Assembly: GCA_050122535.1 (NCBI GenBank)
Contig: JASFIT010000073.1
Span: forward strand, 1-14,377
Reading direction: 5' to 3'
DNA length: 14,377 bases
Origin: JASFEQ01 sp050122535
Lineage (GTDB): Bacteria > Desulfobacterota > DSM-4660 > Desulfatiglandales > HGW-15
Under the pieces are notes generated by a model. The model saw nothing but the letters and a program-made list of their open reading frames with translations, made no database searches and had not been told where the DNA came from. Shown here in pieces: positions 6,402 to 13,305 of this stretch; within the stretch, counting starts at the first letter, position 1; every line of letters begins with the position of its first letter. The position numbers were made by a program, and so were the translations under genes.

Positions 6402-8039
6402 ATGGAAGAGACAAATATGGATTACACCTTTCATAGGATGGATACGCAGGGCTTTTATAAACTGGATATCCCAGAAAAGCTGAATATGGCGAGACTCATC
6501 GTGGATTACTGGGCAGAGCACGGCAGAGGGGAAGATGTGGCCATCTATTATGAGGACAAGAAGATTACATACCAGGCATTGAAGGACCTTACAGACAGTT
6601 TTGCCAATGCCTTGCACAACCTTGGCGCCTCCAAGGGTGACCGTTATCTCATTCGAACCCCAAACCAACCTGAGTACCAAATCAGTTTTCTTGGTGGTCA
6701 AAAAATCGGGGCTGTCCCTATCCCCACCAATACCATGCTGAGAGAATACGAACTGGAGCACATCATCAACAACAGTGAGGCGGTGGCAGTCATTACCACC
6801 ACCAAATACACCGAGGCCATTGAGAATATACGTCCCAAGTGCAAAACCTTGAAGCACATTATTGTGGTGGGTGAGACCCAGGGAGACCAGATCTCTTTTG
6901 AACAGATTATGAAAGAGGGGGAAGGTGTTCCGCCTCATGTGGAAACCCACAAAGATGATCAGGCCTATTTTCTCTATACCTCCGGCACAACCGGACCGCC
7001 CAAAGGCGTTGTTCACGGCCACCGTTTCATCGTAGGGGCTGGCGATCCCATTGGAAAGTACACGATGGGATTGGACAGGGGAGACATCTGCGGGGGACCC
7101 ACCGCGCTCACCTGGATGTACGCCCTCGGCCATAACTTCCTGTTTGCATTCCGATGGGGTGTCTCCACGGCTATTTACTCCGATGAGCGCTTTGATCCAG
7201 AGAGGGCCTATGAATTTATTGAAAGATTCAAGATCACCATATTTGCAGGGACCCCAACCATATACAGGATCATGCTGGCCGTGAAGGATGCTGAGAAAAA
7301 ATATGACACCCGTTCTCTAAAATACTGCCTCAGTTCTGGAGAGCCTCTTTTGGCAGAGACATGGCGAGAGTGGATGCGACGTTTTAATGTGAAGATCATT
7401 GACAGCATGGGGCAGACAGAGGCCCATGAGTTCTGCACCACCCAGACGAGCTTGCCCGTAAAAGTGGGTTCCATGGGCAAACCACTCCCCGGCATCGAGG
7501 TGGCCATTGTGAATGACAAAGGCGAACAACTTCCGCACGGCGAAATGGGACACCTGGCCATACGCACAGATCACCCTGGCCTCTTTCTTGAATACTTCAA
7601 GATGCCGGAGCAGATGAAAGAGGTTGCTCTTCCCAACAACTGGTATGACACCAAGGACCTGGCCACCGTGGATGAGGATGGGTATTTCTGGTATGGCTCC
7701 AGGTCGGATGATATCATGACCTTCCATGGCTATCGTATATCCCCCGCTGAGGTGGAAACTGCCCTGCAAGAGCATGAGTCCGTGCTAGAGTCCGGTGTCG
7801 CGGGGTTCTCTGACCCGGATATAGGGGACAAGCTCAAGGCATGGGTTGTCCTGCATGAGGAATACGAGCCCACTCCTGAATTAGCCAAGGAACTTCAGGA
7901 ATTTGTGAAGAACACCATAGCCCCCTATAAATACCCCAGGGAAATCGAATTTATTAAAGAGCTTCCAAAGACCTCCTCAGGCAAGATCCTGAGACGGGAG
8001 CTACGAAGGTGGGAAAAAGAAAAATTGGAGAAGAAGTAA
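6402..8039 (+). CDS. AMP-forming acyl/aryl-CoA ligase (ANL superfamily)
   Basis: This 545-residue enzyme activates a carboxylic acid to its acyl-CoA by way of an acyl-adenylate. Visible motifs are the phosphate loop YTSGTTGPPKG (192-202), SMGQTEAHEF in the adenylate-binding region, WYDTKDLATVDEDGYFWYGS with the ribose-binding aspartate, the hinge-like SDDIMTFHGYRISPAEVE, and PKTSSGKILRRELR with the catalytic Lys528. The N-terminal part (RTPNQPEYQISFLGGQKIGAVPIPTNTMLREYEL) and the segment LTWMYALGHNFLFAFRWG resemble benzoate- and 2-aminobenzoate-CoA ligases and medium-chain acyl-CoA synthetases more than long-chain enzymes; this comparison is from memory. The start has a strong AAAGGAGGGGG site. 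Placed between an FCD regulator and a molybdenum hydroxylase, it probably handles an aromatic, heterocyclic or other unusual acid as the first catabolic step. Confidence 0.9.
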   Translation: MEETNMDYTFHRMDTQGFYKLDIPEKLNMARLIVDYWAEHGRGEDVAIYYEDKKITYQALKDLTDSFANALHNLGASKGDRYLIRTPNQPEYQISFLGGQKIGAVPIPTNTMLREYELEHIINNSEAVAVITTTKYTEAIENIRPKCKTLKHIIVVGETQGDQISFEQIMKEGEGVPPHVETHKDDQAYFLYTSGTTGPPKGVVHGHRFIVGAGDPIGKYTMGLDRGDICGGPTALTWMYALGHNFLFAFRWGVSTAIYSDERFDPERAYEFIERFKITIFAGTPTIYRIMLAVKDAEKKYDTRSLKYCLSSGEPLLAETWREWMRRFNVKIIDSMGQTEAHEFCTTQTSLPVKVGSMGKPLPGIEVAIVNDKGEQLPHGEMGHLAIRTDHPGLFLEYFKMPEQMKEVALPNNWYDTKDLATVDEDGYFWYGSRSDDIMTFHGYRISPAEVETALQEHESVLESGVAGFSDPDIGDKLKAWVVLHEEYEPTPELAKELQEFVKNTIAPYKYPREIEFIKELPKTSSGKILRRELRRWEKEKLEKK

Positions 8040-8060
8040 AGAACGAGGAGTCCCGAGGGC

Positions 8061-8756
8061 ATGTTATTCCGGTTCATCATTGAAGGGCAGAAGGATAAAA
8101 GGGAATTTTCCTATCCGATGAGGGGGGCGATCCTGTGTGGTTATACGGGTCGCAACCAATCAGCGGTTCGCAAACATATCGAGGAGTTAAAAAAGGAAGG
8201 CGTGGAGCCTCCCCCTTTCGTGCCCATGTTCTATCCTAAGCCTCAACAGGGTATCTCCCTGGAAGAGGATATCCAGGTGGAGGGTCAGGAGACATCAGGA
8301 GAGGTGGAATATGTGCTCCTGACGGACAGAGACAAGATCTATGTGGGTGCGGGGAGCGACCACACGGATCGGGAACTGGAGAGGATGGATATCCTGAAGT
8401 CGAAGCAGGTATGTCCAGCGGTTATTTCCAAAAACCTGTGGGAGTATGAAGAGATAAAAGATCACTGGGATAGTATCCAGATCCGGAGCTGGGCTGTTCA
8501 AGGGGGGGAGAGGAAACTTTACCAGGACTCCACCCTTTCCACCATTCTTCCTCCAGAGGAGTTGGTCCGTTTGGTCCAGCAGCGCGTCGACGGATCTTTG
8601 GAGGGGATTGCCATATTTTCAGGGACACCCCCAATGGTCACCGAGCAGATCCTCTTTTCAGAGCGTTTTGAAGGTGAGCTCTTGGATCCGATTCTAAAGC
8701 GAAAGATCACCTTCGGTTATTCAATTCACACGCTGGAATGGTTTAAGAAAATTTGA
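8061..8756 (+). CDS. DUF2848-family protein, possible metal-dependent hydrolase
   Basis: This 231-residue protein matches my recollection of the DUF2848 family, whose function is not established. Features: GYTGRNQSAVRKHIEEL (27-43), VPMFYP (54-59), TSGEVEYVLL (78-87), GAGSDHTDRELE (96-107), SKQVCP (114-119) and DHWD (134-137). The pair Glu81-x-Glu83 followed by Asp100 in SDHTDRELE recalls the E-x-E and NDVSxRD metal-site motifs of fumarylacetoacetate-hydrolase-fold enzymes, so a Mg/Mn-dependent hydrolase, decarboxylase or isomerase acting on an oxo- or dioxo-acid is possible; this is inference. There is no signal peptide or membrane segment. The gene begins 21 bases after the ligase, with GAGGAG about ten bases before the ATG, and lies 94 bases before the molybdenum enzyme, placing it firmly in the pathway operon. 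Confidence 0.75.
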   Translation: MLFRFIIEGQKDKREFSYPMRGAILCGYTGRNQSAVRKHIEELKKEGVEPPPFVPMFYPKPQQGISLEEDIQVEGQETSGEVEYVLLTDRDKIYVGAGSDHTDRELERMDILKSKQVCPAVISKNLWEYEEIKDHWDSIQIRSWAVQGGERKLYQDSTLSTILPPEELVRLVQQRVDGSLEGIAIFSGTPPMVTEQILFSERFEGELLDPILKRKITFGYSIHTLEWFKKI

Positions 8757-8819
8757 CCCTCTCCCGACTTGTGTAAGATCCCGGCTTTAAGCGGGGAACG
8801 GGAAGGGCGGGGTGAGGGT
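8756..8819 (+). repeat. Nested inverted repeats between DUF2848 gene and Mo-hydroxylase gene
   Basis: Three nested arms are seen: ACCCTC 8756-8761 with GAGGGT 8814-8819; TCCCG 8762-8766 with CGGGA 8799-8803; and an inner hairpin TCCCGGC 8779-8785 with GCGGGGA 8791-8797 (one mismatch, loop TTTAA). There is no T-run. It would fold in the mRNA and could separate expression of the ligase part from the enzyme part. It may also be a decayed dispersed repeat. Confidence 0.45.
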
Positions 8820-8850
8820 GGACGACACATAATATGCAAGGAGAACGTTC

Positions 8851-11277
8851 ATGTCAGAACAGGTCAAGGGCAAATGGGTCGGCAAGAGAATGAAGCGAAA
8901 AGAAGACCTCCGACTTCTCACTGGGCGGGGCAACTTTATGGACGATATTCGTCTGCCAAATATGAAGCATGCGGCTGTTCTCCGTACTCCTTATCCCCAC
9001 GCCTGGATAAGAGGAATAGATACCTCAGAAGCAGAGAGGCTTTTCGGTGTGCGCGGGATTCTTACAGGGGAGGACGTGGAGAAGATGTCCAAGCCCTTCC
9101 CAGTGGGTGTTCCCGTGCCCCCAAAGTACTACTGCTGTGCGGTGGACAAGGTCCGTTTTGTGGGTGAGCCCGTGGCTGTTGTGGTGGCGGATGACCGCTA
9201 CATTGCTGAAGACGCCCTGGATTTGATAAAAGTGGACTACGACCCTTTGCCCGTGGTCATGGACATTGAGGAGGCCGCCCAGCCCGATTCTCCCATCCTT
9301 CACGAGAATATCGGGAGCAACATCTATTCTCAACGATTATTCAAATATGGAGATCCTGAAAAGGCCTATGCAGAAGCGGACCTGGTGGTGAAGGGAAAGT
9401 TCCTCTTTCCCAAATATGGCTCTACACCCATGGAGACCTACGCAGTCATCGCTTCTTACAATCCTTACAATGAAGAGTTCGTGATCTACAACAATTACCA
9501 GGGGCCCTTTGTAAATCATTCTCTGGTGGCCCTTGCCCTCGGGATTCCTGAGAACAAGATGCGTTGGATTGTGCCCACGGACATAGGGGGAGGCTTTGGC
9601 ACAAAGACGGGGATGTACCCTTATGTCGCCCTGATCGCTCTGGCCGCAAAGAAGACGGGTATGACGGTCAAATGGATCGAGGACCGAAGGGAGCACTTGC
9701 TGGCGAGTGCCACGGGAACCGATCGGGTGACCTACATGGAGGCAGCGGTCAAAAAGGATGGAACCATCCTGGCGTTAAAGGATAAGGCCATTGACAATAC
9801 GGGCGGATATATTCGCGCACCAGAGCCTGGTTGTGCTTACAGGAGCACAGGGAATCACACGGGGGCCTACCAGATCAGGGACCTTGACAGAGAGGTTTTG
9901 GTGGTGGGGACAAACAAGTGTCTGACGGCCCCGAACCGTGGCTACACCTGTCAGGAGCTCTACTTCAGCGTGGAACGGCTGGTGGACATGGTGGCCGCTC
10001 AGCTGGAGATGGATCCGGCCGAGATCCGATTCAAGAACTTCATACAGCCTGACCAATTCCCTTACACGACCGCAACGGGAGGGCTCTATGATGCGGGAAA
10101 TTATCCCAAGGCATTTCAGATGGCCCTCGACATGATCGATTACAAGAAGATGCGCAAGGAACAGCAGAAGGCGAGGAAAGAGGGCAGGTATATGGGTATC
10201 GGCTTTGCCACTGTTGTGGATCCCTCGGTGACCAATATTGCTTATGTGACCCTCGCTCTGACCCCCGAGCAGAGGGCAAAGGGGCACCCCAAGTCAGGAT
10301 CCGGCGAGTCCGTCATTGTCAAAATGGATCCCCTGGGAAAGGTCCATGTGATCGCCTGCACCAACCCGCAGGGGCAGGGTCACGAGACAGTGATATCACA
10401 GATCGTAGCTGACGAATTGGGCATTCATCCGGACGATGTGACGGTCAGTGACGTGGTGGACACCCATGATCGGGTCTATACCATTACGACAGGCAGTTAC
10501 TCCAGCCGATTTGCCTCTGTGGGGACCAATGCAGTGGTCAATGCGACACGCAAGGTGAAAGAAAAGATGAGGAAGATCGCCGCGCATCTCCTAGAGGCAA
10601 ATCCGGGCGACTTGGAGGTGAAAGAGGAGAAATTCTTTGTAAAGGGTTCTCCAGATCGATCCATTGCAATGAAGCATGTGGCTGGAACAGCCCATTGGAA
10701 CCAGGCGGCCCTCCCCGAAGGGATGGATGCGGGGCTTTACGCGAGTAGCCTTTTGTCCATGCCCACCTCCACGCCGCCGGACGATCTCGACCGCGTGGAT
10801 TCCTCCAACACATATGGATTCGTGGCAGAGGCCATCGTCGTGGAGGTGGATATTGAAACAGGAGGGGTGAAATTTCTGAAATGGGCCAGTGTGCACGATT
10901 CAGGGACCGTACTTAACCCCATGCTTCTGGAAGGCCAGGTGATGGGAAGTTGTACCCATGGCCTGGGCGGTAGCCTTTATGAGGAGTTTGCATACGATGA
11001 GAACGGTCAATGCCTGACCGCCTCCTTTCAGGATTACCTGGTTCCCACGGCTACGGAGGTGCCAAAGATAGACATTGGGCACGTGGAGACGCCTTCACCC
11101 CTCACCGCCTTAGGATCAAAGGGAGCAGGGGAGAGCTCCTGTATGTCGGTGCCTGCAGCCATCGGGAATGCCATTGCGGATGCGCTCTCTCCCCTAGGTG
11201 TGACCATAGACGAACTGCCTCTCAGCCCAAACAAAATATGGCACCTGATCCTGGAGGCTAAAGTTAAGGAGGAGTAG
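8851..11277 (+). CDS. Molybdenum hydroxylase large subunit (xanthine dehydrogenase/CoxL family)
   Basis: The 808-residue protein is a full-length molybdopterin subunit. The N-terminal a/b hammerhead domain (about 18-130) contains RFVGEPVAVVVADD; the Mo-cofactor domains show IGGGFGTKTG (245-254), GQGHETVISQ (508-517) and, near the end, GSKGAGESS with the catalytic Glu761. Such subunits hydroxylate a carbon next to nitrogen or on a ring, or act as 4-hydroxybenzoyl-CoA reductase. The active-site loop, AYRGAGR in most members and AYRCSFR in true CO dehydrogenase, reads PNRGYTCQE (361-369) here, so it is not a CO dehydrogenase and its specificity is open. AAGGAG lies seven bases before the ATG. 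Partner genes for CoxG-like, FAD and [2Fe-2S] proteins follow in order. No cofactor-maturation gene (XdhC/CoxF type) is in view. Confidence 0.92.
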   Translation: MSEQVKGKWVGKRMKRKEDLRLLTGRGNFMDDIRLPNMKHAAVLRTPYPHAWIRGIDTSEAERLFGVRGILTGEDVEKMSKPFPVGVPVPPKYYCCAVDKVRFVGEPVAVVVADDRYIAEDALDLIKVDYDPLPVVMDIEEAAQPDSPILHENIGSNIYSQRLFKYGDPEKAYAEADLVVKGKFLFPKYGSTPMETYAVIASYNPYNEEFVIYNNYQGPFVNHSLVALALGIPENKMRWIVPTDIGGGFGTKTGMYPYVALIALAAKKTGMTVKWIEDRREHLLASATGTDRVTYMEAAVKKDGTILALKDKAIDNTGGYIRAPEPGCAYRSTGNHTGAYQIRDLDREVLVVGTNKCLTAPNRGYTCQELYFSVERLVDMVAAQLEMDPAEIRFKNFIQPDQFPYTTATGGLYDAGNYPKAFQMALDMIDYKKMRKEQQKARKEGRYMGIGFATVVDPSVTNIAYVTLALTPEQRAKGHPKSGSGESVIVKMDPLGKVHVIACTNPQGQGHETVISQIVADELGIHPDDVTVSDVVDTHDRVYTITTGSYSSRFASVGTNAVVNATRKVKEKMRKIAAHLLEANPGDLEVKEEKFFVKGSPDRSIAMKHVAGTAHWNQAALPEGMDAGLYASSLLSMPTSTPPDDLDRVDSSNTYGFVAEAIVVEVDIETGGVKFLKWASVHDSGTVLNPMLLEGQVMGSCTHGLGGSLYEEFAYDENGQCLTASFQDYLVPTATEVPKIDIGHVETPSPLTALGSKGAGESSCMSVPAAIGNAIADALSPLGVTIDELPLSPNKIWHLILEAKVKEE

Positions 11278-11282
11278 TTAAG

Positions 11283-11472
11283 AGACTGTCGAAAAACCGG
11301 CTTCTGAGAGGCTGATGGAAAATGTCCATATGCAAGGCTTCCGAAATCCCGAGGAATGAGGCGTACATAGAAGTACGCCGCAGTGACGAGGGATGAGGGT
11401 AACGCAGCCCTTCGGCTTTGCTCAGGGCCATGAGCTTGTGGAATGGCAGATGGGCGTTTTCCGACAGCCTCT
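11283..11472. repeat. Palindromic MITE-like element, copy 2, with nested 39-bp insertion
   Basis: This is the second copy of the element at 4476-4626. Outside the insertion, 148 of 151 bases agree; the differences are one in the left flank (GCCG/GTCG), one in the hairpin loop (AGAGAA/ATAGAA) and one in the right arm (ATAAG/ATGAG). The perfect inner stem GGCGTAC/GTACGCC is at 11360-11366 and 11373-11379. Bases 11408-11446 are absent from copy 1. The element begins six bases after the large-subunit stop and ends two bases before the AAGGAG of the next gene. Confidence 0.85.
11408..11446. repeat. 39-bp insertion of another repeat family
   Basis: The block sits in the right arm of palindromic copy 2, exactly between GGTAACGCAG and CAGATGGGCG, which are contiguous in copy 1. 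It starts CCCTTCGGCTTTGCTCAGGG and aligns with 675-713 at 28 of 39 positions, so it looks like a second short dispersed repeat inserted in the first, or a length variant of the element. Confidence 0.65.
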
Positions 11473-11489
11473 AAAGGAGATAATAGCAC

Positions 11490-11933
11490 GTGAAGCTTGA
11501 AGGAAAATATAATTACAAGGCCCCTCAACAAGTGGTCTGGGATCTCTTCAACAACCCCAGACACCTTGAAAAGGCTATACCGGGATGCAAAAAACTGGAG
11601 GAGCGAGAGCCAGGAAAATATGACGCCATATCAAAGATAGGCATTGCCGCGGTCAAGGGGACGTATAAGGGAAAGTTTGAGGTGCTTGACCCGGAGCCCC
11701 CCAACCGATACCGTCTTATTGGCGAGGGGAGTGGAACCCCTGGTTTTGTAAAGGGAGACGGAATTATTGAATTCTCCCAGGACGGTGAGAGCACCACGGT
11801 TTTATACACAGGAGAAGTGCAGGTGGGGGGATTGATAGCCGGCGTTGGACAAAGGCTGATCAGTGGGATCGCCAAGATGATGATAAAAGAGTTTTTTAGG
11901 AAGATGAAAAAGGAGTTGAAGTCCCTAAAGTGA
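11490..11933 (+). CDS. CoxG-like SRPBCC protein
   Basis: This encodes 147 residues with the N-terminal pattern of CoxG/SRPBCC proteins: GKYNYKAPQQVVWDLFNNPRHL (5-26), AIPGCKKLEE, AVKGTYKGKFEVLDPEPP and a glycine-rich region FVKGDGIIEF. The fold forms a hydrophobic cavity. CoxG of carboxydotrophs helps attach CO dehydrogenase to the membrane; here there is no C-terminal membrane segment, only a lysine-rich amphipathic helix (about 125-147), so binding of substrate, of the enzyme or of the membrane surface are all possible. It starts with GTG, preceded by AAGGAG ten bases upstream. Its position between the large and FAD subunit genes marks it as an accessory of this enzyme, not a random SRPBCC protein. 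Confidence 0.85.
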   Translation: MKLEGKYNYKAPQQVVWDLFNNPRHLEKAIPGCKKLEEREPGKYDAISKIGIAAVKGTYKGKFEVLDPEPPNRYRLIGEGSGTPGFVKGDGIIEFSQDGESTTVLYTGEVQVGGLIAGVGQRLISGIAKMMIKEFFRKMKKELKSLK

Positions 11934-11948
11934 GACAGGAGAGCGGAC

Positions 11949-12824
11949 ATGAAACCGAGTGCCTTTGAATATTTCGCACCCAATACGGTGAAAGAAGCCG
12001 TGGGGCTACTGGAGAAGTACGAAGACGAAGCGAAGATCCTTGCTGGCGGTCAGAGCCTGGTGCCCATCATGAACTTCAGGCTCGGGCGGCCGGAGGTCCT
12101 CCTTGATATCAACGGGATTAAGGATCTGGACTACATAAGGGAGGAAGGAGAGGCGCTTTTCATCGGTGCCTTGACCCGGGAAAGAGATCTGGAGCTGTCG
12201 CCGCTAGTGAAAGAGAAATGTCCTATCTTGGCACAAGCGGTCTCCTTCATTGGACATGTGCCCATTCGGAATCGGGGGACCGTAGGGGGGAGCCTGGTAC
12301 ATGCGGATCCCTCATCAGAACTTCCCACGGTCATCTGTTGTTTGAACGGGGAAATGAAGGTGGTCGGTCCTTCTGGTGAGAGGGCATTGGAGCCTGAAGA
12401 ATTTTTCCTCACCTATCTCACCACCTCCCTAGAGCCCTCCGAGATCTTGGTGGAAGTAAGGATTCCCACACTTCCACAGAACACAGCCTGGTCTTTTGTA
12501 GAATTGACCCGCCGTTCTGGTGACTTTGCCATCGTGGGGGTGGCCACACTACTTTTTATGGAAGATGACGGGGTTTGCAGAGAGGCAAGGATCGCTTTGG
12601 GAGGTGTTGCTCCCACGCCTATCCGGGCCGAAGAGGCAGAGGAGCTTTTATCTGGCCAAGTGATTACCGAGGAATTGATCAAAAAGGCAGGGGCAGAGGC
12701 GGCAGAGGCCACAGAGACAGAACCGGATTACCATGCCTCTGCCGAATATCGGAAAGACATGGCCAGGGTTTTCGTTCAAAGGGGTCTTCACGAGGCATTG
12801 AGCAGGCTTAAGGGAGGTAAGTAG
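11949..12824 (+). CDS. Molybdenum hydroxylase FAD-binding medium subunit (CoxM-like)
   Basis: The 291-residue protein carries both FAD-binding motifs of the family: ILAGGQSLVP (30-39) and NRGTVGGSLVHADP (108-121), followed by the C-terminal CO-dehydrogenase flavoprotein domain (about 180-285). It passes electrons from the iron-sulfur subunit to an external acceptor. No extra iron-sulfur loop of the 4-hydroxybenzoyl-CoA reductase beta-subunit type (an added four-cysteine insertion) is seen; only two cysteines, Cys91 and Cys130, occur in the first 130 residues. This weakens a dehydroxylating reductase role, since that loop is a hallmark of that enzyme. GGAG precedes the ATG, 15 bases after the CoxG-like stop, and the small-subunit gene starts one base after its own stop. 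Confidence 0.92.
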   Translation: MKPSAFEYFAPNTVKEAVGLLEKYEDEAKILAGGQSLVPIMNFRLGRPEVLLDINGIKDLDYIREEGEALFIGALTRERDLELSPLVKEKCPILAQAVSFIGHVPIRNRGTVGGSLVHADPSSELPTVICCLNGEMKVVGPSGERALEPEEFFLTYLTTSLEPSEILVEVRIPTLPQNTAWSFVELTRRSGDFAIVGVATLLFMEDDGVCREARIALGGVAPTPIRAEEAEELLSGQVITEELIKKAGAEAAEATETEPDYHASAEYRKDMARVFVQRGLHEALSRLKGGK

Positions 12825-12825
12825 G

Positions 12826-13305
12826 ATGGCGGAGCGGCGTCGCATCATGGTGAAGGTAAATGGTGTGCAGTACGAAAGAGACGTGGAGCCGAGACGGCTC
12901 TTGGTAGATTTTTTGAGAGACGATCTGGAACTTATAGGAACCCATGTGGGATGTGAACATGGGATCTGCGGCTCTTGCACCGTCTTGTTCAATGGCAGAG
13001 CGGCGCGTTCCTGCCTCATGTTCGCGGTTCAGGCAAACGGCGCGGAGGTCATGACAGTGGAAGGTCTTGCAGAAGAGGGCAAGTTACATCCCATACAGGA
13101 GGCATTTCGAGAGCATCACGGCCTTCAATGCGGATTCTGTACGTCTGGCATGCTCATGACATGCTATGAATTTCTCCAGGATAATCCCGATCCCATCGAA
13201 GAGGAAGTGAGGAGATCCATTTCAGGGGTCTTGTGCCGTTGCACAGGATATAAGCAGGTCATTGATTCCGTGATGGCCGCTGCGGCGGAGATGAAGGGGA
13301 GATGA
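12826..13305 (+). CDS. Molybdenum hydroxylase [2Fe-2S] small subunit (CoxS-like)
   Basis: This 159-residue subunit has the plant-type [2Fe-2S] motif with Cys43, 48, 51 and 63 in the N-terminal half, and the helical second cluster with Cys102, 105, 137 and 139 (CGFC...CRC), all eight ligands present. It shuttles electrons from the molybdenum centre to the FAD subunit. The length is typical. GGGAGG eight bases before the ATG at 12826 lies inside the end of the FAD-subunit gene, indicating coupled translation; an internal ATG at 12847 would trim seven residues. The stop overlaps the start of the permease gene as ATGA, so the transport gene is translated together with the enzyme. Confidence 0.94.
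   Translation: MAERRRIMVKVNGVQYERDVEPRRLLVDFLRDDLELIGTHVGCEHGICGSCTVLFNGRAARSCLMFAVQANGAEVMTVEGLAEEGKLHPIQEAFREHHGLQCGFCTSGMLMTCYEFLQDNPDPIEEEVRRSISGVLCRCTGYKQVIDSVMAAAAEMKGR

Noticed and set aside
6354..7133. 259-codon minus-strand frame opposite the GntR end and the ligase
   Set aside because: It is antisense to well-supported genes and has no recognisable motif.
8851..13305. Aerobic CO dehydrogenase (CoxLMS) annotation
   Set aside because: The diagnostic AYRCSFR loop is missing (PNRGYTCQE instead), and the context is anaerobic acid catabolism; the cox-like names describe only the family.
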